The notes: generated by a model from the letters alone, not told the origin. Positions 7,442 to 17,143 are shown, numbered from the stretch's first letter. The stretch is DNA of 64,000 nt from Porphyromonadaceae bacterium (GCA_021372865.1 JAJFTO010000004.1:62001-126000), one strand, 5' to 3'. Program-made: numbers and translations.

Positions 7442-8239
7442 ATGATGGATAAAAGTGTTCAACTAAAAGAAGCGGTGAAGCAAAAATATGGAGAAATTGT
7501 TTTGCTAAAAAAGGACGCCTCCTGCTGTGCTTCGCCTTGTTGTTGCGCCGGAGGTAATGGCACAATGAATGAAGACTACAGCGCTGTGGACGGATACGTT
7601 GCCGATGCGGACCTGGGTCTGGGGTGCGGACTTCCTACTCAGTTTGCAAATATTAAAAAAGGAGATACCGTTTTGGACTTGGGATCAGGAGCAGGGAATG
7701 ACTGTTTTGTCGCTCGTGCTGAAGTGGGTGAATCGGGGAAAGTGATTGGCGTTGACTTTACTCCGGCAATGGTTGACAAGGCGCGTGAAAATGCCGCGAA
7801 AAGAGGATTTAAAAACGTTGAATTTCGTGAAGGTGATATTGAAAATTTACCCGTTGAAAATAACTCTGTGGATGTCGTTATCAGCAATTGTGTACTCAAT
7901 TTACTTCCCGCCAAGGATAGAATATTTCACGAAATATACCGGGTGTTAAAGCCTGAGGGCCATTTTTGTATTTCAGACATCGTGTTGCAGGGCGAACTTC
8001 CACAGGAATTGTCGCGTGCGGTAGAGATGTATGTCGGCTGTGTTGCCGGAGCCATACCTCAGGAAGAATACATCGCGGAAATATCGAAAGCAAAATTTCA
8101 GAAAATTGAAATCAACCGCAGGAAGAAGGTGGACCTCCCCGATGAACTGATTTTGGAGTATCTGGATCAGGATTCTTTGCACGCATTCAAATCGGGAGGA
8201 ACTGGAATCTTTTCAATCACTGTAAGCGCAAAAAAATAG
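7442..8239 (+). CDS. arsM: Arsenite S-adenosylmethionine methyltransferase
   Basis: Methylates As(III) stepwise to methyl- and dimethyl-arsenicals using SAM. The SAM-binding glycine loop VLDLGSGAGND begins near residue 77. The As-binding cysteines expected in ArsM are present at LGLGC, ISNCVLNL and MYVGCVAG, and there is an N-terminal Cys cluster (SCCASPCCC). The frame can start at 7421 (overlapping the arsA stop by 16 bases) or at 7442/7445. I prefer 7442, which gives MMDKSVQLKEAVKQKYGEI, the usual distance to the conserved helix. It is translationally close to arsA and to arsC (4-base gap), so clearly part of the operon. Confidence 0.94.
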   Translation: MMDKSVQLKEAVKQKYGEIVLLKKDASCCASPCCCAGGNGTMNEDYSAVDGYVADADLGLGCGLPTQFANIKKGDTVLDLGSGAGNDCFVARAEVGESGKVIGVDFTPAMVDKARENAAKRGFKNVEFREGDIENLPVENNSVDVVISNCVLNLLPAKDRIFHEIYRVLKPEGHFCISDIVLQGELPQELSRAVEMYVGCVAGAIPQEEYIAEISKAKFQKIEINRRKKVDLPDELILEYLDQDSLHAFKSGGTGIFSITVSAKK

Positions 8240-8243
8240 AGAG

Positions 8244-8669
8244 ATGAAAAAACGAATCTTGATTCTGTGTACGGGAAATAGCTGCCGTAGCCAGATGGCA
8301 CACGGATTTCTGCAGTCGTTCGATCCCGAACTGGACGTACATTCTGCCGGTACCCATGCCAGCGGGAGGTTAAATCACAAGGCGGTGGAAGTAATGAAAG
8401 AAGCGGGAATCGATATTTCACATCACACCTCCGACCCTGTGGATAAATACCTGGATGAAGAGTGGGATTATGTGATTACGGTCTGTGGTGGCGCCAACGA
8501 GAGCTGTCCTGCTTTCAATGGAAAAGTAAAACACCGGTTACACATTGGATTCGATGATCCCTCGGCTGCTACAGGAACACCTGAATTTATTCAATCGGAA
8601 TATATCCGTGTGCGTGACGAGATAAAAGAGGGGTTTCTCGATTTTTACCTGAAACATATTCGTGAATAA
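8244..8669 (+). CDS. arsC: Arsenate reductase, thioredoxin-coupled (LMW phosphatase fold)
   Basis: Reduces arsenate to arsenite, feeding the export and methylation steps. The phosphatase-type loop CTGNSCRS is at residues 9-16 with nucleophile Cys9. The redox pair Cys81 and Cys88 (VCGGANESCPAF) matches the Cys10-Cys82-Cys89 relay of the Staphylococcus pI258 enzyme. This places it in the thioredoxin-linked class, not the glutaredoxin class. Length 141 aa is normal. Confidence 0.96.
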   Translation: MKKRILILCTGNSCRSQMAHGFLQSFDPELDVHSAGTHASGRLNHKAVEVMKEAGIDISHHTSDPVDKYLDEEWDYVITVCGGANESCPAFNGKVKHRLHIGFDDPSAATGTPEFIQSEYIRVRDEIKEGFLDFYLKHIRE

Positions 8670-8739
8670 TCAACCAGATAAAAGATACAAGATGTTTCAG
8701 AAGTGGTACGATGTCACTTCCTAATTAAATACAACACTC

Positions 8740-9792
8740 ATGAGCAAAAGTAAAATGCGTTTTCTGGACAAATACCTTACTCTCTGGATATTTCTGGCAA
8801 TGGCCATTGGTGTGGCGTTGGGCCATTACATCCCCTCTTTCGGTGAACGGGTCGATTCCCTGTCGCGGGGAACCGTCAATATCCCGCTGGCTGTCGGTTT
8901 AATCCTGATGATGTACCCTCCCTTGGCAAAGGTTAATTATAGGCTGATGCCCAAAGTGTTCGCTAATGGGAAGATACTTACCCTCTCACTGGTGCTGAAC
9001 TGGATCATCGGACCCATCCTGATGTTCCTGCTGGCGATTCTCTTCCTGAAGGATTATCCCGAATATATGATGGGTGTGATCCTTATCGGATTGGCGCGTT
9101 GCATCGCCATGGTGTTGGTATGGAACGACCTGGCGGGTGGAAATAGCGAGTATGGAGCCGGCCTGGTCGCACTGAACAGCATCTTTCAGGTATTCTTTTA
9201 CAGCTTTTATGCGTGGCTGTTTATTACGAAGCTGCCTCCACTGTTCGGTTTTGAAGGGGCCATCGTGGATATCTCCATCGGTACCATTGCCGAGACCGTG
9301 GCCATTTACCTGGGTATTCCCTTCCTGATGGGAATATTGAGCCGGTTGATTCTGGTAAAAGCTAAGGGAGTGGTATGGTACGAGCAGAAGTTTATCCCCG
9401 TCATTTCACCTCTCACGCTGATTGCCTTGTTGCTCACCATTGTGCTGATGTTCAGCCTGAAGGGCGACCTGATTGTACAGATTCCAATGGATGTGGTACG
9501 TATTGCCATCCCGTTGATCATCTACTTCACCCTGATGTTTTTCATCAGCTTTTTTGTTGGTAAGGCAATGAATATGCCCTATGACAAGAATGCTTCCATC
9601 TCGTTTACTGCATCGGGGAATAATTTTGAACTGGCCATTGCCGTGGCCATTGGTGTTTTCGGCTTATACAGCGGACAGGCATTTGCAGGTGTGGTAGGCC
9701 CTCTGGTGGAGGTCCCGGTACTCATTTTGCTGGTGAATGTGGCGAAACAACTCAAAAGAAAATATTATCCTGCACACACAATAGTGAAGTGA
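8740..9792 (+). CDS. acr3: Acr3-family arsenite efflux permease
   Basis: Integral inner-membrane carrier exporting As(III). The 350-aa sequence forms about ten hydrophobic segments, the first at about residues 12-28. The Acr3 hallmark [18 protein letters not shown] is present with the functionally required Cys121 in the fourth segment. The family is Acr3 (BASS superfamily), unrelated to the 12-segment ArsB; some databases still call it arsB. Last gene of the ars operon, 70 bases after arsC. With ArsA and ArsD upstream it probably works as an ATP-driven pump. Confidence 0.95.
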   Translation: MSKSKMRFLDKYLTLWIFLAMAIGVALGHYIPSFGERVDSLSRGTVNIPLAVGLILMMYPPLAKVNYRLMPKVFANGKILTLSLVLNWIIGPILMFLLAILFLKDYPEYMMGVILIGLARCIAMVLVWNDLAGGNSEYGAGLVALNSIFQVFFYSFYAWLFITKLPPLFGFEGAIVDISIGTIAETVAIYLGIPFLMGILSRLILVKAKGVVWYEQKFIPVISPLTLIALLLTIVLMFSLKGDLIVQIPMDVVRIAIPLIIYFTLMFFISFFVGKAMNMPYDKNASISFTASGNNFELAIAVAIGVFGLYSGQAFAGVVGPLVEVPVLILLVNVAKQLKRKYYPAHTIVK

Positions 9793-9874
9793 TTCACTTT
9801 GAAGAGGTATCGCAAACATTCTGACAGAAATATTTGTTTAACTAAATATGTAATTGCAGTATAAACTATATATT

Positions 9875-10309
9875 ATGATCCGCAAAGAAATTATTATTGA
9901 CCAGTCCGTTGAGAGAGTGTGGGAGGCACTTACCCAACCCGAAGAAATGAAAAACTGGTATTTCAATATCCCAAATTTCGAACCCAAAAAAGGAGAAATA
10001 TTCGATTTTATCGTTTCTTTTACCGACGAAGACGGAGAACACAATTTTCGTCACCTGTTTAAAATCATGAAAGTGATTCCGACTGAAAAGTTGCAGCATA
10101 CCTGGGAGCATCCCGGGCACAGCAAGGGAATCTCCATGCTTACCTGGGAGCTTTTTCCCCATGAAGGGTCCACCACCGTAGTGCTTTCGCACGAAGGGGT
10201 TGAGGCCTTTCTCGACGAAGGTAGCAGGTATTTTACAGAAGCAAGCTATCATGCAGGATGGACTGATATTCTACAAGGATTAAAAGAATATCTGGAAAAT
10301 GAGATATAG
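9875..10309 (+). CDS. SRPBCC (AHSA1-like) domain protein
   Basis: A 144-aa single-domain protein of the START/Bet v1 superfamily, resembling the C-terminal half of Hsp90 co-chaperone Aha1 (IDQSVERVWEALTQPEEMKNWY at the start, WTDILQGLKEYLENEI at the end). Members bind small hydrophobic ligands or have unknown roles; no specific function can be assigned. I chose the ATG at 9875 over an in-frame TTG at 9854 because the domain starts right there (MIRKEIIID). It is followed without a gap by a damaged yjdI-like frame. Confidence 0.85.
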   Translation: MIRKEIIIDQSVERVWEALTQPEEMKNWYFNIPNFEPKKGEIFDFIVSFTDEDGEHNFRHLFKIMKVIPTEKLQHTWEHPGHSKGISMLTWELFPHEGSTTVVLSHEGVEAFLDEGSRYFTEASYHAGWTDILQGLKEYLENEI

Positions 10310-10495
10310 CAATCTGCTGTATGGAAGCCGGATGTCTGCATTCATTCGGGAATTTGTGTAAAGACACTGCCCAAAGTGTATAAACCCAACGAACGGCCAT
10401 GGATTCAAATGGAGAATGCCACAAGTCAGGAAATGATTGACCAGGTAGCCAAATGTCCCTCTGGAGCATTGAGCATAAAAAAAGAAGACAAATGA
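10299..10495 (+). pseudogene. yjdI: YjdI-like [4Fe-4S] mono-cluster protein with a disrupted 5' end
   Basis: From 10310 the frame reads VWKPDVCIHSGICV...PNERPWI...KCPSGALSIK and stops at 10495. This is the YjdI family core, with all the cluster cysteines (CIHSGIC and KCPSGAL). No start codon exists in this frame: the codon before 10310 is the TAG that ends the SRPBCC gene. An ATG at 10299 begins MRYSN, like the family's usual N-terminus (K-Y-S-N-G), but in another frame. Comparing with the remembered family pattern, roughly ten bases seem to be missing between YSN and VWKPD. Either a small deletion has broken the gene or initiation is non-canonical. The downstream GNAT gene overlaps its stop (ATGA), as expected for an intact yjdI-yjdJ pair. 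Confidence 0.6.
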
Positions 10496-10776
10496 CGAGG
10501 ATTGAACAGAAAGACAATGGCAAGAAAGGCCGTTTTATCATTTACGAAGATGATCTTCGTGCCGGAGAGATGACTTATGTGTGGATCGATGATGCCAAAA
10601 TAATTATCGATCATACCGAAGTCGATGAGGCCCATGGAGGAAAAGGGTACGGCAAACAGCTGGTGATGGCAGGTGTTGAATTTGCACGGAAGCAGGAACT
10701 GAAGATTATTCCGCTCTGTCCCTTTGCAAAAAAAATGTTTGACAAAGATGCCGGACTTCAGGATGTAAGATTCTAA
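10492..10776 (+). CDS. yjdJ: GNAT-type small acetyltransferase (YjdJ-like)
   Basis: A 94-aa compact N-acetyltransferase-fold protein. The acetyl-CoA loop region reads EAHGGKGYGKQLV, followed by EFARKQELKIIPLCPFAKKMFDK, typical of the YjdJ/Gtn10-like short GNATs. The ATG at 10492 overlaps the TGA of the yjdI-like frame (ATGA), as in translationally coupled pairs; an upstream in-frame start at 10453 would only extend into that gene. In E. coli yjdI and yjdJ are also adjacent. The substrate is unknown. Confidence 0.88.
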   Translation: MTRIEQKDNGKKGRFIIYEDDLRAGEMTYVWIDDAKIIIDHTEVDEAHGGKGYGKQLVMAGVEFARKQELKIIPLCPFAKKMFDKDAGLQDVRF

Positions 10777-10803
10777 ACCTATTTAATCATCAATTCATAT
10801 CCT

Positions 10804-12690
10804 ATGGGAAAAACAATCATCACACTCCTTAAGGAGTCTGTGGCAAAATATGGAGAATTGCCCTATCTCTATGAGTCACGTCTGGGGGCGGAATATACTG
10901 CGCTCACTTATGGCGAAGTACAGGAGCTTGCCATCCGTTTTGGAGCAGGACTGATGGCGCTGGGTCTCAAGGTAGGGGAGCGGGTATCGCTTATCTCGGA
11001 AGGAAAAAACAACTGGGTACTGGGTGAACTGGGCGTGCTTCATGCAGGAGCGGTCTGTGTGCCGCTGTCGGTGAAACTGGAGACAGAGCAGGATATCACC
11101 TTCCGTATCAATCACTCCGATTCAGTGATGGTGCTGGCTTCCGATCAGCAGATCGCGAAACTGCGTCCTATGAAGGAGAAGCTCTTCACAGTGAAACGGT
11201 ATATCCTGCTTGATCCGGTGGAGCTGGCGGGTAAGGATGAGATTTATTTCGATGCAGTACTGGCATTGGGTGACGCACTGTTGGCGACAGACAGGAAACA
11301 GGTGGAGGAGCGGATGGCGGCTGTGGAGCCCGACAGCCTGGCCAATATCTCCTACACCTCCGGTACGACGGCCAACCCCAAGGGGATCATGCTTTCACAC
11401 GACAACTACGTATGCAATGCAGAGCAGGCGGTGGACCACCTCAACGGCATCCCCTCATACTTCCGTACCCTGTTGATCCTACCGTGGGACCACTCCTTCG
11501 GACACACAGCCGGCATCTACTCCTTCATGAAATGCGGTGCTGCCATTGCCTCGGTGGCAGCCGGTAAGAGCGCCATGGAGATATTGCGCAACGTGCCGAA
11601 GAGTATCAAGGCTATCAACCCGCATCTGTTGATGAGCGTGCCGGCGCTTGCTGCAAACTTCAGAAAAAATATCGAGTCAGGAATCGAGAAGCAGGGTAAG
11701 ACAGCCTGGCGCCTTTTCCGTCAGGGACTGAAGGTGGCCTATGCCTACAACGGCGAAGGCCATAACCGGGGAAAAGGGAAAAGGGCACTTCTCAAACCAC
11801 TGGTGACCTTCTACGACAAGCTGGTCTTCTCGAAAATACGGCGGAACTTTGCCAGTAACCTGCAGTACTTCATCGGCGGTGGTGCGCTGCTCGACATTGA
11901 GTTGCAGCGTTTCTTCTATGCCATCGGTATCCCGATGTATCAGGGTTACGGCCTTTCGGAGGCCTCTCCCATCATCTCGGCCAACTGTGCGGCCGCACAC
12001 AAGCTGGGCTCCTCGGGAAAGACCATGCCGCGCATGGATATTCGCATAGGCGACGAAGCGATGAACCCGTTACCGGTGGGTGAGAAGGGAGAGATCCTGA
12101 TCAGGGGAGGCAATGTGATGAAGGGTTACTGGAAGAACCCGGAAGCGACTGCTGAGACCATCGTCGACGGGTGGCTCCGTACCGGCGATATGGGCTACCT
12201 TGATTCGGACGGTTATCTTTACGTGTTGGGACGTACCAAGTCGCTGCTGATCAGCAACGACGGCGAGAAATTTTCACCCGAAGGAATTGAGGAGTCTATC
12301 ACTGCCAAGTCGGAGTACATCGACCAGTGTGTCCTGCACAACAACCAGAGTCCCTACACCACGGCACTGCTTACGGTGAACCGGGATGCGCTGAAGAGGC
12401 GCACCACAGACCCATCCGAGGCTACACAGATTATTGCTGGAGAAATATCTGCCTATATGAAAGGTGGAAAACATGACGGACTCTTTCCTTACCGCTGGAT
12501 CCCGACAGCCTTTGCAATTATTGAGGATCCCTTTAGCGAGAAGAACGGGATGGTCAACTCCACCATGAAGATTGTGAAGCACAAGGTGTATGAGAAATAT
12601 GCCGATCGGATTGCGGAGTTGCATACAGCCGAAGGGAAGAAACCTGATTCGGCAGACAACCTGGAGATATTGTCACGCTTGCTGATATGA
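10804..12690 (+). CDS. Long-chain acyl-CoA synthetase (AMP-binding)
   Basis: Activates fatty acids by adenylation and transfer to CoA. The AMP-binding signature YTSGTTANPKG is at residues 184-194, GYGLSEASP is the second core motif, and WLRTGDMGYLDSDGYLYVLGRTKSLL is the hinge and A8 region. The 628-aa length fits FACL-type enzymes with the internal insert seen in bacterial FadD15-like proteins. No signal peptide or membrane segment. The exact chain-length preference cannot be read from sequence. It follows the GNAT gene by 27 bases; a shared transcript is possible. Confidence 0.92.
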   Translation: MGKTIITLLKESVAKYGELPYLYESRLGAEYTALTYGEVQELAIRFGAGLMALGLKVGERVSLISEGKNNWVLGELGVLHAGAVCVPLSVKLETEQDITFRINHSDSVMVLASDQQIAKLRPMKEKLFTVKRYILLDPVELAGKDEIYFDAVLALGDALLATDRKQVEERMAAVEPDSLANISYTSGTTANPKGIMLSHDNYVCNAEQAVDHLNGIPSYFRTLLILPWDHSFGHTAGIYSFMKCGAAIASVAAGKSAMEILRNVPKSIKAINPHLLMSVPALAANFRKNIESGIEKQGKTAWRLFRQGLKVAYAYNGEGHNRGKGKRALLKPLVTFYDKLVFSKIRRNFASNLQYFIGGGALLDIELQRFFYAIGIPMYQGYGLSEASPIISANCAAAHKLGSSGKTMPRMDIRIGDEAMNPLPVGEKGEILIRGGNVMKGYWKNPEATAETIVDGWLRTGDMGYLDSDGYLYVLGRTKSLLISNDGEKFSPEGIEESITAKSEYIDQCVLHNNQSPYTTALLTVNRDALKRRTTDPSEATQIIAGEISAYMKGGKHDGLFPYRWIPTAFAIIEDPFSEKNGMVNSTMKIVKHKVYEKYADRIAELHTAEGKKPDSADNLEILSRLLI

Positions 12691-12707
12691 GAGAGGAAAT
12701 TTAATTT

Positions 12708-12872
12708 TTATTTTGAGACAACTTCTTCTTTTTTTAGTTTGGGTAGATCGCACATATTGCAACCACCGCAATGGGAATTGTTACTGCGGGAGAAAAAATG
12801 CCGGACCCACCGCAGGAGAACGATTCCTGTGACAATACCGATGAGGATGACGATGAAAAGTTGTATATCCAT
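12708..12872 (-). CDS. FeoB-associated Cys-rich membrane protein
   Basis: A 54-aa protein starting MDIQLFIVILIGIVTGIVLL: one N-terminal transmembrane helix (about residues 4-21), then a basic stretch and the cysteine cluster HCGGCNMC at residues 34-41. This is the architecture of the FeoB-associated Cys-rich family, thought to take the place of FeoC in Bacteroidota and Firmicutes. It starts 47 bases after the feoAB stop codon on the same strand, so it is the second gene of the iron operon. The short ATG start is preferred over longer upstream extensions that run into feoAB. Confidence 0.88.
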   Translation of the reverse strand: MDIQLFIVILIGIVTGIVLLRWVRHFFSRSNNSHCGGCNMCDLPKLKKEEVVSK

Positions 12873-12919
12873 AATCTTATAACAAAAAATATCTGTATAA
12901 GTTTGACAGGTAGTGAATC

Positions 12920-15427
12920 CTAAACAAGCAGGTTTCCAACCTGATGTACCACAAAGGCAATGAGCCATGCCAGCCCGGTGGAGTAGAAGACGCTGAACAA
13001 GGCCCATTTCCAGGAATGCGACTCCTCTTTGATGGCTGCAATGGTAGCGATGCAAGGGAAGTAGATCAGGACGAAGAGCAGGAAGCCGATGATCACGAGC
13101 GGGGTGAAGACGGGAGATCCGTCGGGATAAACTTCGGCTTGCAGTCTGGTCTGCAACGACTGCTGGTCTTCACTGTTACCCGTATAAAGTACACCCATGG
13201 TGCTGATTACAATCTCTTTCGCTGCCATCCCTGAGAGTAGGCTCACCGATATTTTCCAGTCGAAGCCCAGCGGACGCATCACGGGTACCATGAACTTGCC
13301 GATTTTACCGATATAGGAGTTTTCCTGATGCGCAGTATTTCTTGCATGGGCGATATCGGCCAGCTGGATATCCCGTTCGCTTTTGCTGATTGTATTTTGG
13401 GAGAACTTCGATTCAACATGTGCTGACTCTATCTCAAATGCAGCATCTTTCTTCCTGTCTTGCGGGAAATAACCCAGGAACCAGATCACGATGGAGGCAA
13501 CCAGGATGGGTCCACCCATCTTTTGAAGATACTGCTGCGACCGCTCCCACATATGTGTGACGATTGCTTTCAGCGTAGGCATCCTGTAGGGAGGCAGTTC
13601 CATTACGAAAGGAGTTCCCTCCTCCCGAAAAAGTGTCCTGCGGAATAGTCGCGCTGTGAGGGCGGCAATCAGGATGCCGAAAGCATACAATCCCAGCAGG
13701 ACGAGACTCGCCCGGGCAGGAAAAAAAGCGCCGACAAAGAGGATGTAAACCGGGAGACGGGCGCTACAGGACATGAACGGGACAATGAGCATGGTGATCA
13801 TGCGACTGCTGCGGCTTTCAATGGTGCGGGTTGCCATCACGGCAGGTACATTGCAACCAAAACCCATGATGAGCGGAATGAATGATTTCCCATGAAGCCC
13901 GATCTTATGCATCAGCTTATCCATGATGAAGGCGGCACGGGCCATATAACCGGAGTCCTCCATAAAGGCAATAAACAGGTAGAGGATCACGATGTTGGGA
14001 AGGAACACAATTACGCCACCCACACCACCGACGATACCATCCACGATGAGTGCTTTCAGGGGACCCTCTGCCATATTCTCACGGATCAGATTACCGAGTG
14101 CAGCCACCAGCCAATCGATCCATTCCATCGGATAGTTACCCAGACGAAAGGTGGCTTCAAACATAATCCAGAGAAAGAGAAAGAAGAGCGGAAATCCAAG
14201 ATATTTGTTTGTGACGATGGAGTCGAGTAGTTTTGTTTTTTCGGCAAAATGAATTTTCTCGGTGAGTGTCTCTTTCAGCCCGCCGGCAATGAATCCGTAA
14301 CGGGCGTTGGTGAATGCCGACTCGGGATCTTCACGCAATAGTTTCTCTATGTAAGTGCGTTCCTTGTCTCTGCGCGCGAAAATCTGTTCATGGCCGGCGA
14401 GCACGCGTATGCGATCTTCTACCTCCTTATCGCCTTCCAGCAATTTCACGCATACATATCGCAGGGGCATCTTCCAATTTTTAACCTCACTCTGCGCCAG
14501 CTCCCGTTCGATAATCGAGATGGACTTTTCCAGTACTCTGCCATAAGGAATTTGCACCGGTGTCCGTTCATTGGTACTGTAAACCTGGATTACTTCTTCG
14601 AGAAGCTGGGGTATGCCTTCGCCTCTTTTACCCACCGTAGGTACGATGGGCGTGTTGATGAGTGCGGAGAATTTCTTATGATCAAACTTGCGTCCACTCT
14701 CCTGCAGTTCGTCATACATGTTCAGGGCAATCACCATCGGAACCTGCAGATCCAGCAATTCGGTTGTGAGGTAAAGGTTCCGTTCCAGCGTTGATGCCGA
14801 TACCACATTCACAATCACGTCGGGTTTTTCCTCCAGCATATACTTTCGGGCGTACAACTCCTCGGGAGTATAGGCGGAAAGCGAATAGGTGCCGGGCAGG
14901 TCGACCAGCGTGAAGGTGTATCCATTGTGTTTCAGCGTGCCTTCCTTGGCATTTACAGTCACACCGCTGTAGTTTCCCACCCGCTCGTGTCCTCCCGATG
15001 CCAGGTTGAAAATGGATGTTTTCCCTGAGTTGGGGTTTCCCAGCAAGGCTACTTTGATATTTTTTTCGGATATGTGGTGCTGATCTCCAAGATTCTGTCT
15101 CCGCCGCACTCCTCCGTTCCCTTTGTCGGTATTAGCTGACAAAGGGGTGTCATCAGCCGCCAATAGGTCATCGGTATATAAGCCGTTTTTCCTTGTCTCC
15201 TCCTCAAGCATGGCAATCTCAACCATCACCGCTTCACTTCGACGCAATGATACCTCATACTCCATGATTTCATATTTGATGGGATCTTTTAGCGGTGCGT
15301 TCAGCACCGACTTCACCTCCTCACCACGAACAAATCCCATTTCCAGGATGCGCTTTCTGAAAGCGCCGCTACCATTGACCTTTATGATGTATGCTTTTTG
15401 TCCTGTTTGTAGTTCTGACAGTCGCAT
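12920..15427 (-). CDS. feoB: FeoA-FeoB fusion, ferrous iron transporter
   Basis: Inner-membrane GTP-dependent Fe(II) importer. Residues 1 to about 73 form a FeoA SH3-like domain (LSELQTGQKAYIIKV...). A linker of about 45 residues follows, then the FeoB G-domain with G1 GNPNSGKTS (130-138), NYSGVT as switch I, DLPGTYSL as G3 and NMYDE at the G4 position. The C-terminal 450 residues carry the Gate motifs around GFGCNVPAVMATRTIE and SCSARLPVYILFVGAF with about eight membrane helices. FeoA-FeoB fusion is the usual form in Bacteroidales. The G4 Asp is kept (NMYD for NxxD). Length 835 aa is complete. Confidence 0.97.
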   Translation of the reverse strand: MRLSELQTGQKAYIIKVNGSGAFRKRILEMGFVRGEEVKSVLNAPLKDPIKYEIMEYEVSLRRSEAVMVEIAMLEEETRKNGLYTDDLLAADDTPLSANTDKGNGGVRRRQNLGDQHHISEKNIKVALLGNPNSGKTSIFNLASGGHERVGNYSGVTVNAKEGTLKHNGYTFTLVDLPGTYSLSAYTPEELYARKYMLEEKPDVIVNVVSASTLERNLYLTTELLDLQVPMVIALNMYDELQESGRKFDHKKFSALINTPIVPTVGKRGEGIPQLLEEVIQVYSTNERTPVQIPYGRVLEKSISIIERELAQSEVKNWKMPLRYVCVKLLEGDKEVEDRIRVLAGHEQIFARRDKERTYIEKLLREDPESAFTNARYGFIAGGLKETLTEKIHFAEKTKLLDSIVTNKYLGFPLFFLFLWIMFEATFRLGNYPMEWIDWLVAALGNLIRENMAEGPLKALIVDGIVGGVGGVIVFLPNIVILYLFIAFMEDSGYMARAAFIMDKLMHKIGLHGKSFIPLIMGFGCNVPAVMATRTIESRSSRMITMLIVPFMSCSARLPVYILFVGAFFPARASLVLLGLYAFGILIAALTARLFRRTLFREEGTPFVMELPPYRMPTLKAIVTHMWERSQQYLQKMGGPILVASIVIWFLGYFPQDRKKDAAFEIESAHVESKFSQNTISKSERDIQLADIAHARNTAHQENSYIGKIGKFMVPVMRPLGFDWKISVSLLSGMAAKEIVISTMGVLYTGNSEDQQSLQTRLQAEVYPDGSPVFTPLVIIGFLLFVLIYFPCIATIAAIKEESHSWKWALFSVFYSTGLAWLIAFVVHQVGNLLV

Positions 15428-15450
15428 GATTAAACTCTCTGATTCGCCTG

Positions 15451-15458
15451 CAAAGATA
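15451..15458 (-). promoter_or_regulatory. -7 element upstream of feoAB
   Basis: Minus-strand TATCTTTG (plus CAAAGATA), an exact TAnnTTTG match, 23 bases upstream of the feoAB start codon. No clear -33 element and no recognisable Fur box by eye. Confidence 0.45.
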
Positions 15459-15626
15459 TGATTTTTCTCTGTATTATTTAAATTAATTATAAATAATACA
15501 TCGTTTCGTGCTGTTTTTTGTATATTTGAAAAGTATATGGTGTCGCAAGTATAAAAACAATTTGATATGAAACGAGCGTAATAATCATTATCACATTAGA
15601 ACATGATTAAAGCGAGTTCCATGTGA

Positions 15627-15634
15627 TACCTTTG
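15627..15634 (+). promoter_or_regulatory. -7 element upstream of fumC
   Basis: TACCTTTG matches TAnnTTTG and lies 21 bases before the ATG at 15656. A -33 TTTG is not found at normal distance. Confidence 0.4.
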
Positions 15635-15655
15635 AAAATAAATAATTTTAATCAT

Positions 15656-17056
15656 ATGAAATACAGAATTGAAAAAGATACTTTGGGAGAGGTGAAAGTA
15701 CCCGCCGACAAGTTGTGGGGTGCGCAGACAGAACGGTCGCGCAACAATTTTAAAATCGGACCCCCTGCCTCCATGCCGATAGAGATCATCCATGGCTTTG
15801 CATACCTGAAAAAAGGTGCAGCTTATGCGAATCATAAGCTGGGAGTCCTCTCCCGTGAAAAAAGAGATATGATCGCACGGGTGTGCGACGAGATTCTGGA
15901 AGGGAAACATGATGATCAGTTTCCGCTGGTGATCTGGCAGACCGGTTCGGGAACACAGAGCAACATGAACCTGAACGAAGTGATTGCCAACCGGGCTCAT
16001 CAGCTTGCCGGAAAGGTGATCGGAGAAGGAGAGAGGACCCTGCATCCCAATGATGATGCGAACAGGTCACAGTCTTCCAATGATACTTTTCCCACCGCCA
16101 TGTATATTGCCTGTTATAAAAAAGTGGTCGAAGTTACCTTGCCGGGATTAAGACAGTTGCAGCGTTCGCTGGCCGCCAAATCAGAAGAAATGGTCCATGT
16201 GGTAAAGATTGGCCGCACCCATCTGATGGATGCGACGCCGCTTACATTGGGACAGGAATTCAGCGGCTACGTGGCTCAGCTTGATCATGGTATAAAAGCG
16301 ATTGAAAATACATTGCCTCATCTCTCGGAGCTGGCCCTCGGTGGTACTGCTGTAGGCACGGGACTGAATGCTCCCAGGGATTATGATGTGATGGTGGCAA
16401 AATATATTTCCGAATTTACCGGCCTTCCTTTCGTCACCGCCGGAAACAAATTTGAAGCACTGGCTGCCCACGATGCCCTCGTGGAGACGCATGGCGCACT
16501 GAAACAGGTGGCCGTGTCACTCAATAAGATTGCTAATGATATCCGCCTGCTGGCATCAGGCCCCAGAAGTGGTATTGGAGAGATCATCATTCCAGCCAAC
16601 GAACCGGGATCGTCCATTATGCCCGGAAAAGTAAATCCCACCCAGGCGGAGGCACTCACCATGGTATGTGCCCAGGTGATGGGGAACGACGTGTCGATCG
16701 CTGTAGGGGGTATGCAGGGCCATTTCGAGTTGAATGTATTTAAGCCAATGATGGCAGCCAATTTTCTGCAAAGCGCACAGCTCTTGGGTGATGCGGCACG
16801 GTCGTTCGATATACATTGTGTTTCCGGTATCGAACCCAACAGACCCCGTATCAAAGAACTGCTGGATAACTCGCTGATGCTGGTGACAGCACTCAATACA
16901 AAGATCGGTTATTACAAGGCAGCTGAGATCGCACATGCGGCCCACAAAAACGGTACCACCCTCAGGGAAGAAGCGGTGCGGTTGGGATACGTGACGCCGG
17001 AGGAGTTTGATGAATGGGTGAAACCGGAAGAGATGACAGGTTCCATGGATCATTGA
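15656..17056 (+). CDS. fumC: Fumarate hydratase class II
   Basis: Iron-independent fumarase interconverting fumarate and malate. The superfamily signature [13 protein letters not shown] lies near residue 318 and is followed by [15 protein letters not shown], which fits FumC better than aspartate ammonia-lyase. [10 protein letters not shown] and [20 protein letters not shown] are the two other active-site blocks. I start at the ATG at 15656 ([16 protein letters not shown], 466 aa); an upstream GTG at 15623 would lie within the promoter. It lies upstream of a class I fumarase, separated by a terminator. Confidence 0.95.
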   Translation: MKYRIEKDTLGEVKVPADKLWGAQTERSRNNFKIGPPASMPIEIIHGFAYLKKGAAYANHKLGVLSREKRDMIARVCDEILEGKHDDQFPLVIWQTGSGTQSNMNLNEVIANRAHQLAGKVIGEGERTLHPNDDANRSQSSNDTFPTAMYIACYKKVVEVTLPGLRQLQRSLAAKSEEMVHVVKIGRTHLMDATPLTLGQEFSGYVAQLDHGIKAIENTLPHLSELALGGTAVGTGLNAPRDYDVMVAKYISEFTGLPFVTAGNKFEALAAHDALVETHGALKQVAVSLNKIANDIRLLASGPRSGIGEIIIPANEPGSSIMPGKVNPTQAEALTMVCAQVMGNDVSIAVGGMQGHFELNVFKPMMAANFLQSAQLLGDAARSFDIHCVSGIEPNRPRIKELLDNSLMLVTALNTKIGYYKAAEIAHAAHKNGTTLREEAVRLGYVTPEEFDEWVKPEEMTGSMDH

Positions 17057-17101
17057 CAATCATGGGGATAACCAGCCGCTACTTCTTACGGCGTGAATAT
17101 G

Positions 17102-17130
17102 AACGGCACCGTTTTTCGATGCCGTTTTTT
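17102..17130 (+). terminator. Terminator after fumC
   Basis: Stem AACGGCA/TGCCGTT (7 bp) with an 11-base loop, followed by T residues. It separates the two fumarase genes into different transcription units. Confidence 0.75.
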
Positions 17131-17135
17131 ATTTG

Positions 17136-17143
17136 TATATTTG
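17136..17143 (+). promoter_or_regulatory. -7 element upstream of class I fumarase
   Basis: TATATTTG (TAnnTTTG) with a TTTC at 17114-17117 as a near-match -33 element (18-base gap). It lies just after the fumC terminator and about 54 bases before the next ATG. Confidence 0.5.

Noticed and set aside
16381-17059. Minus-strand frames of 167-171 aa over fumC
   Set aside because: Fully antisense to conserved fumarase motifs, no family resemblance.
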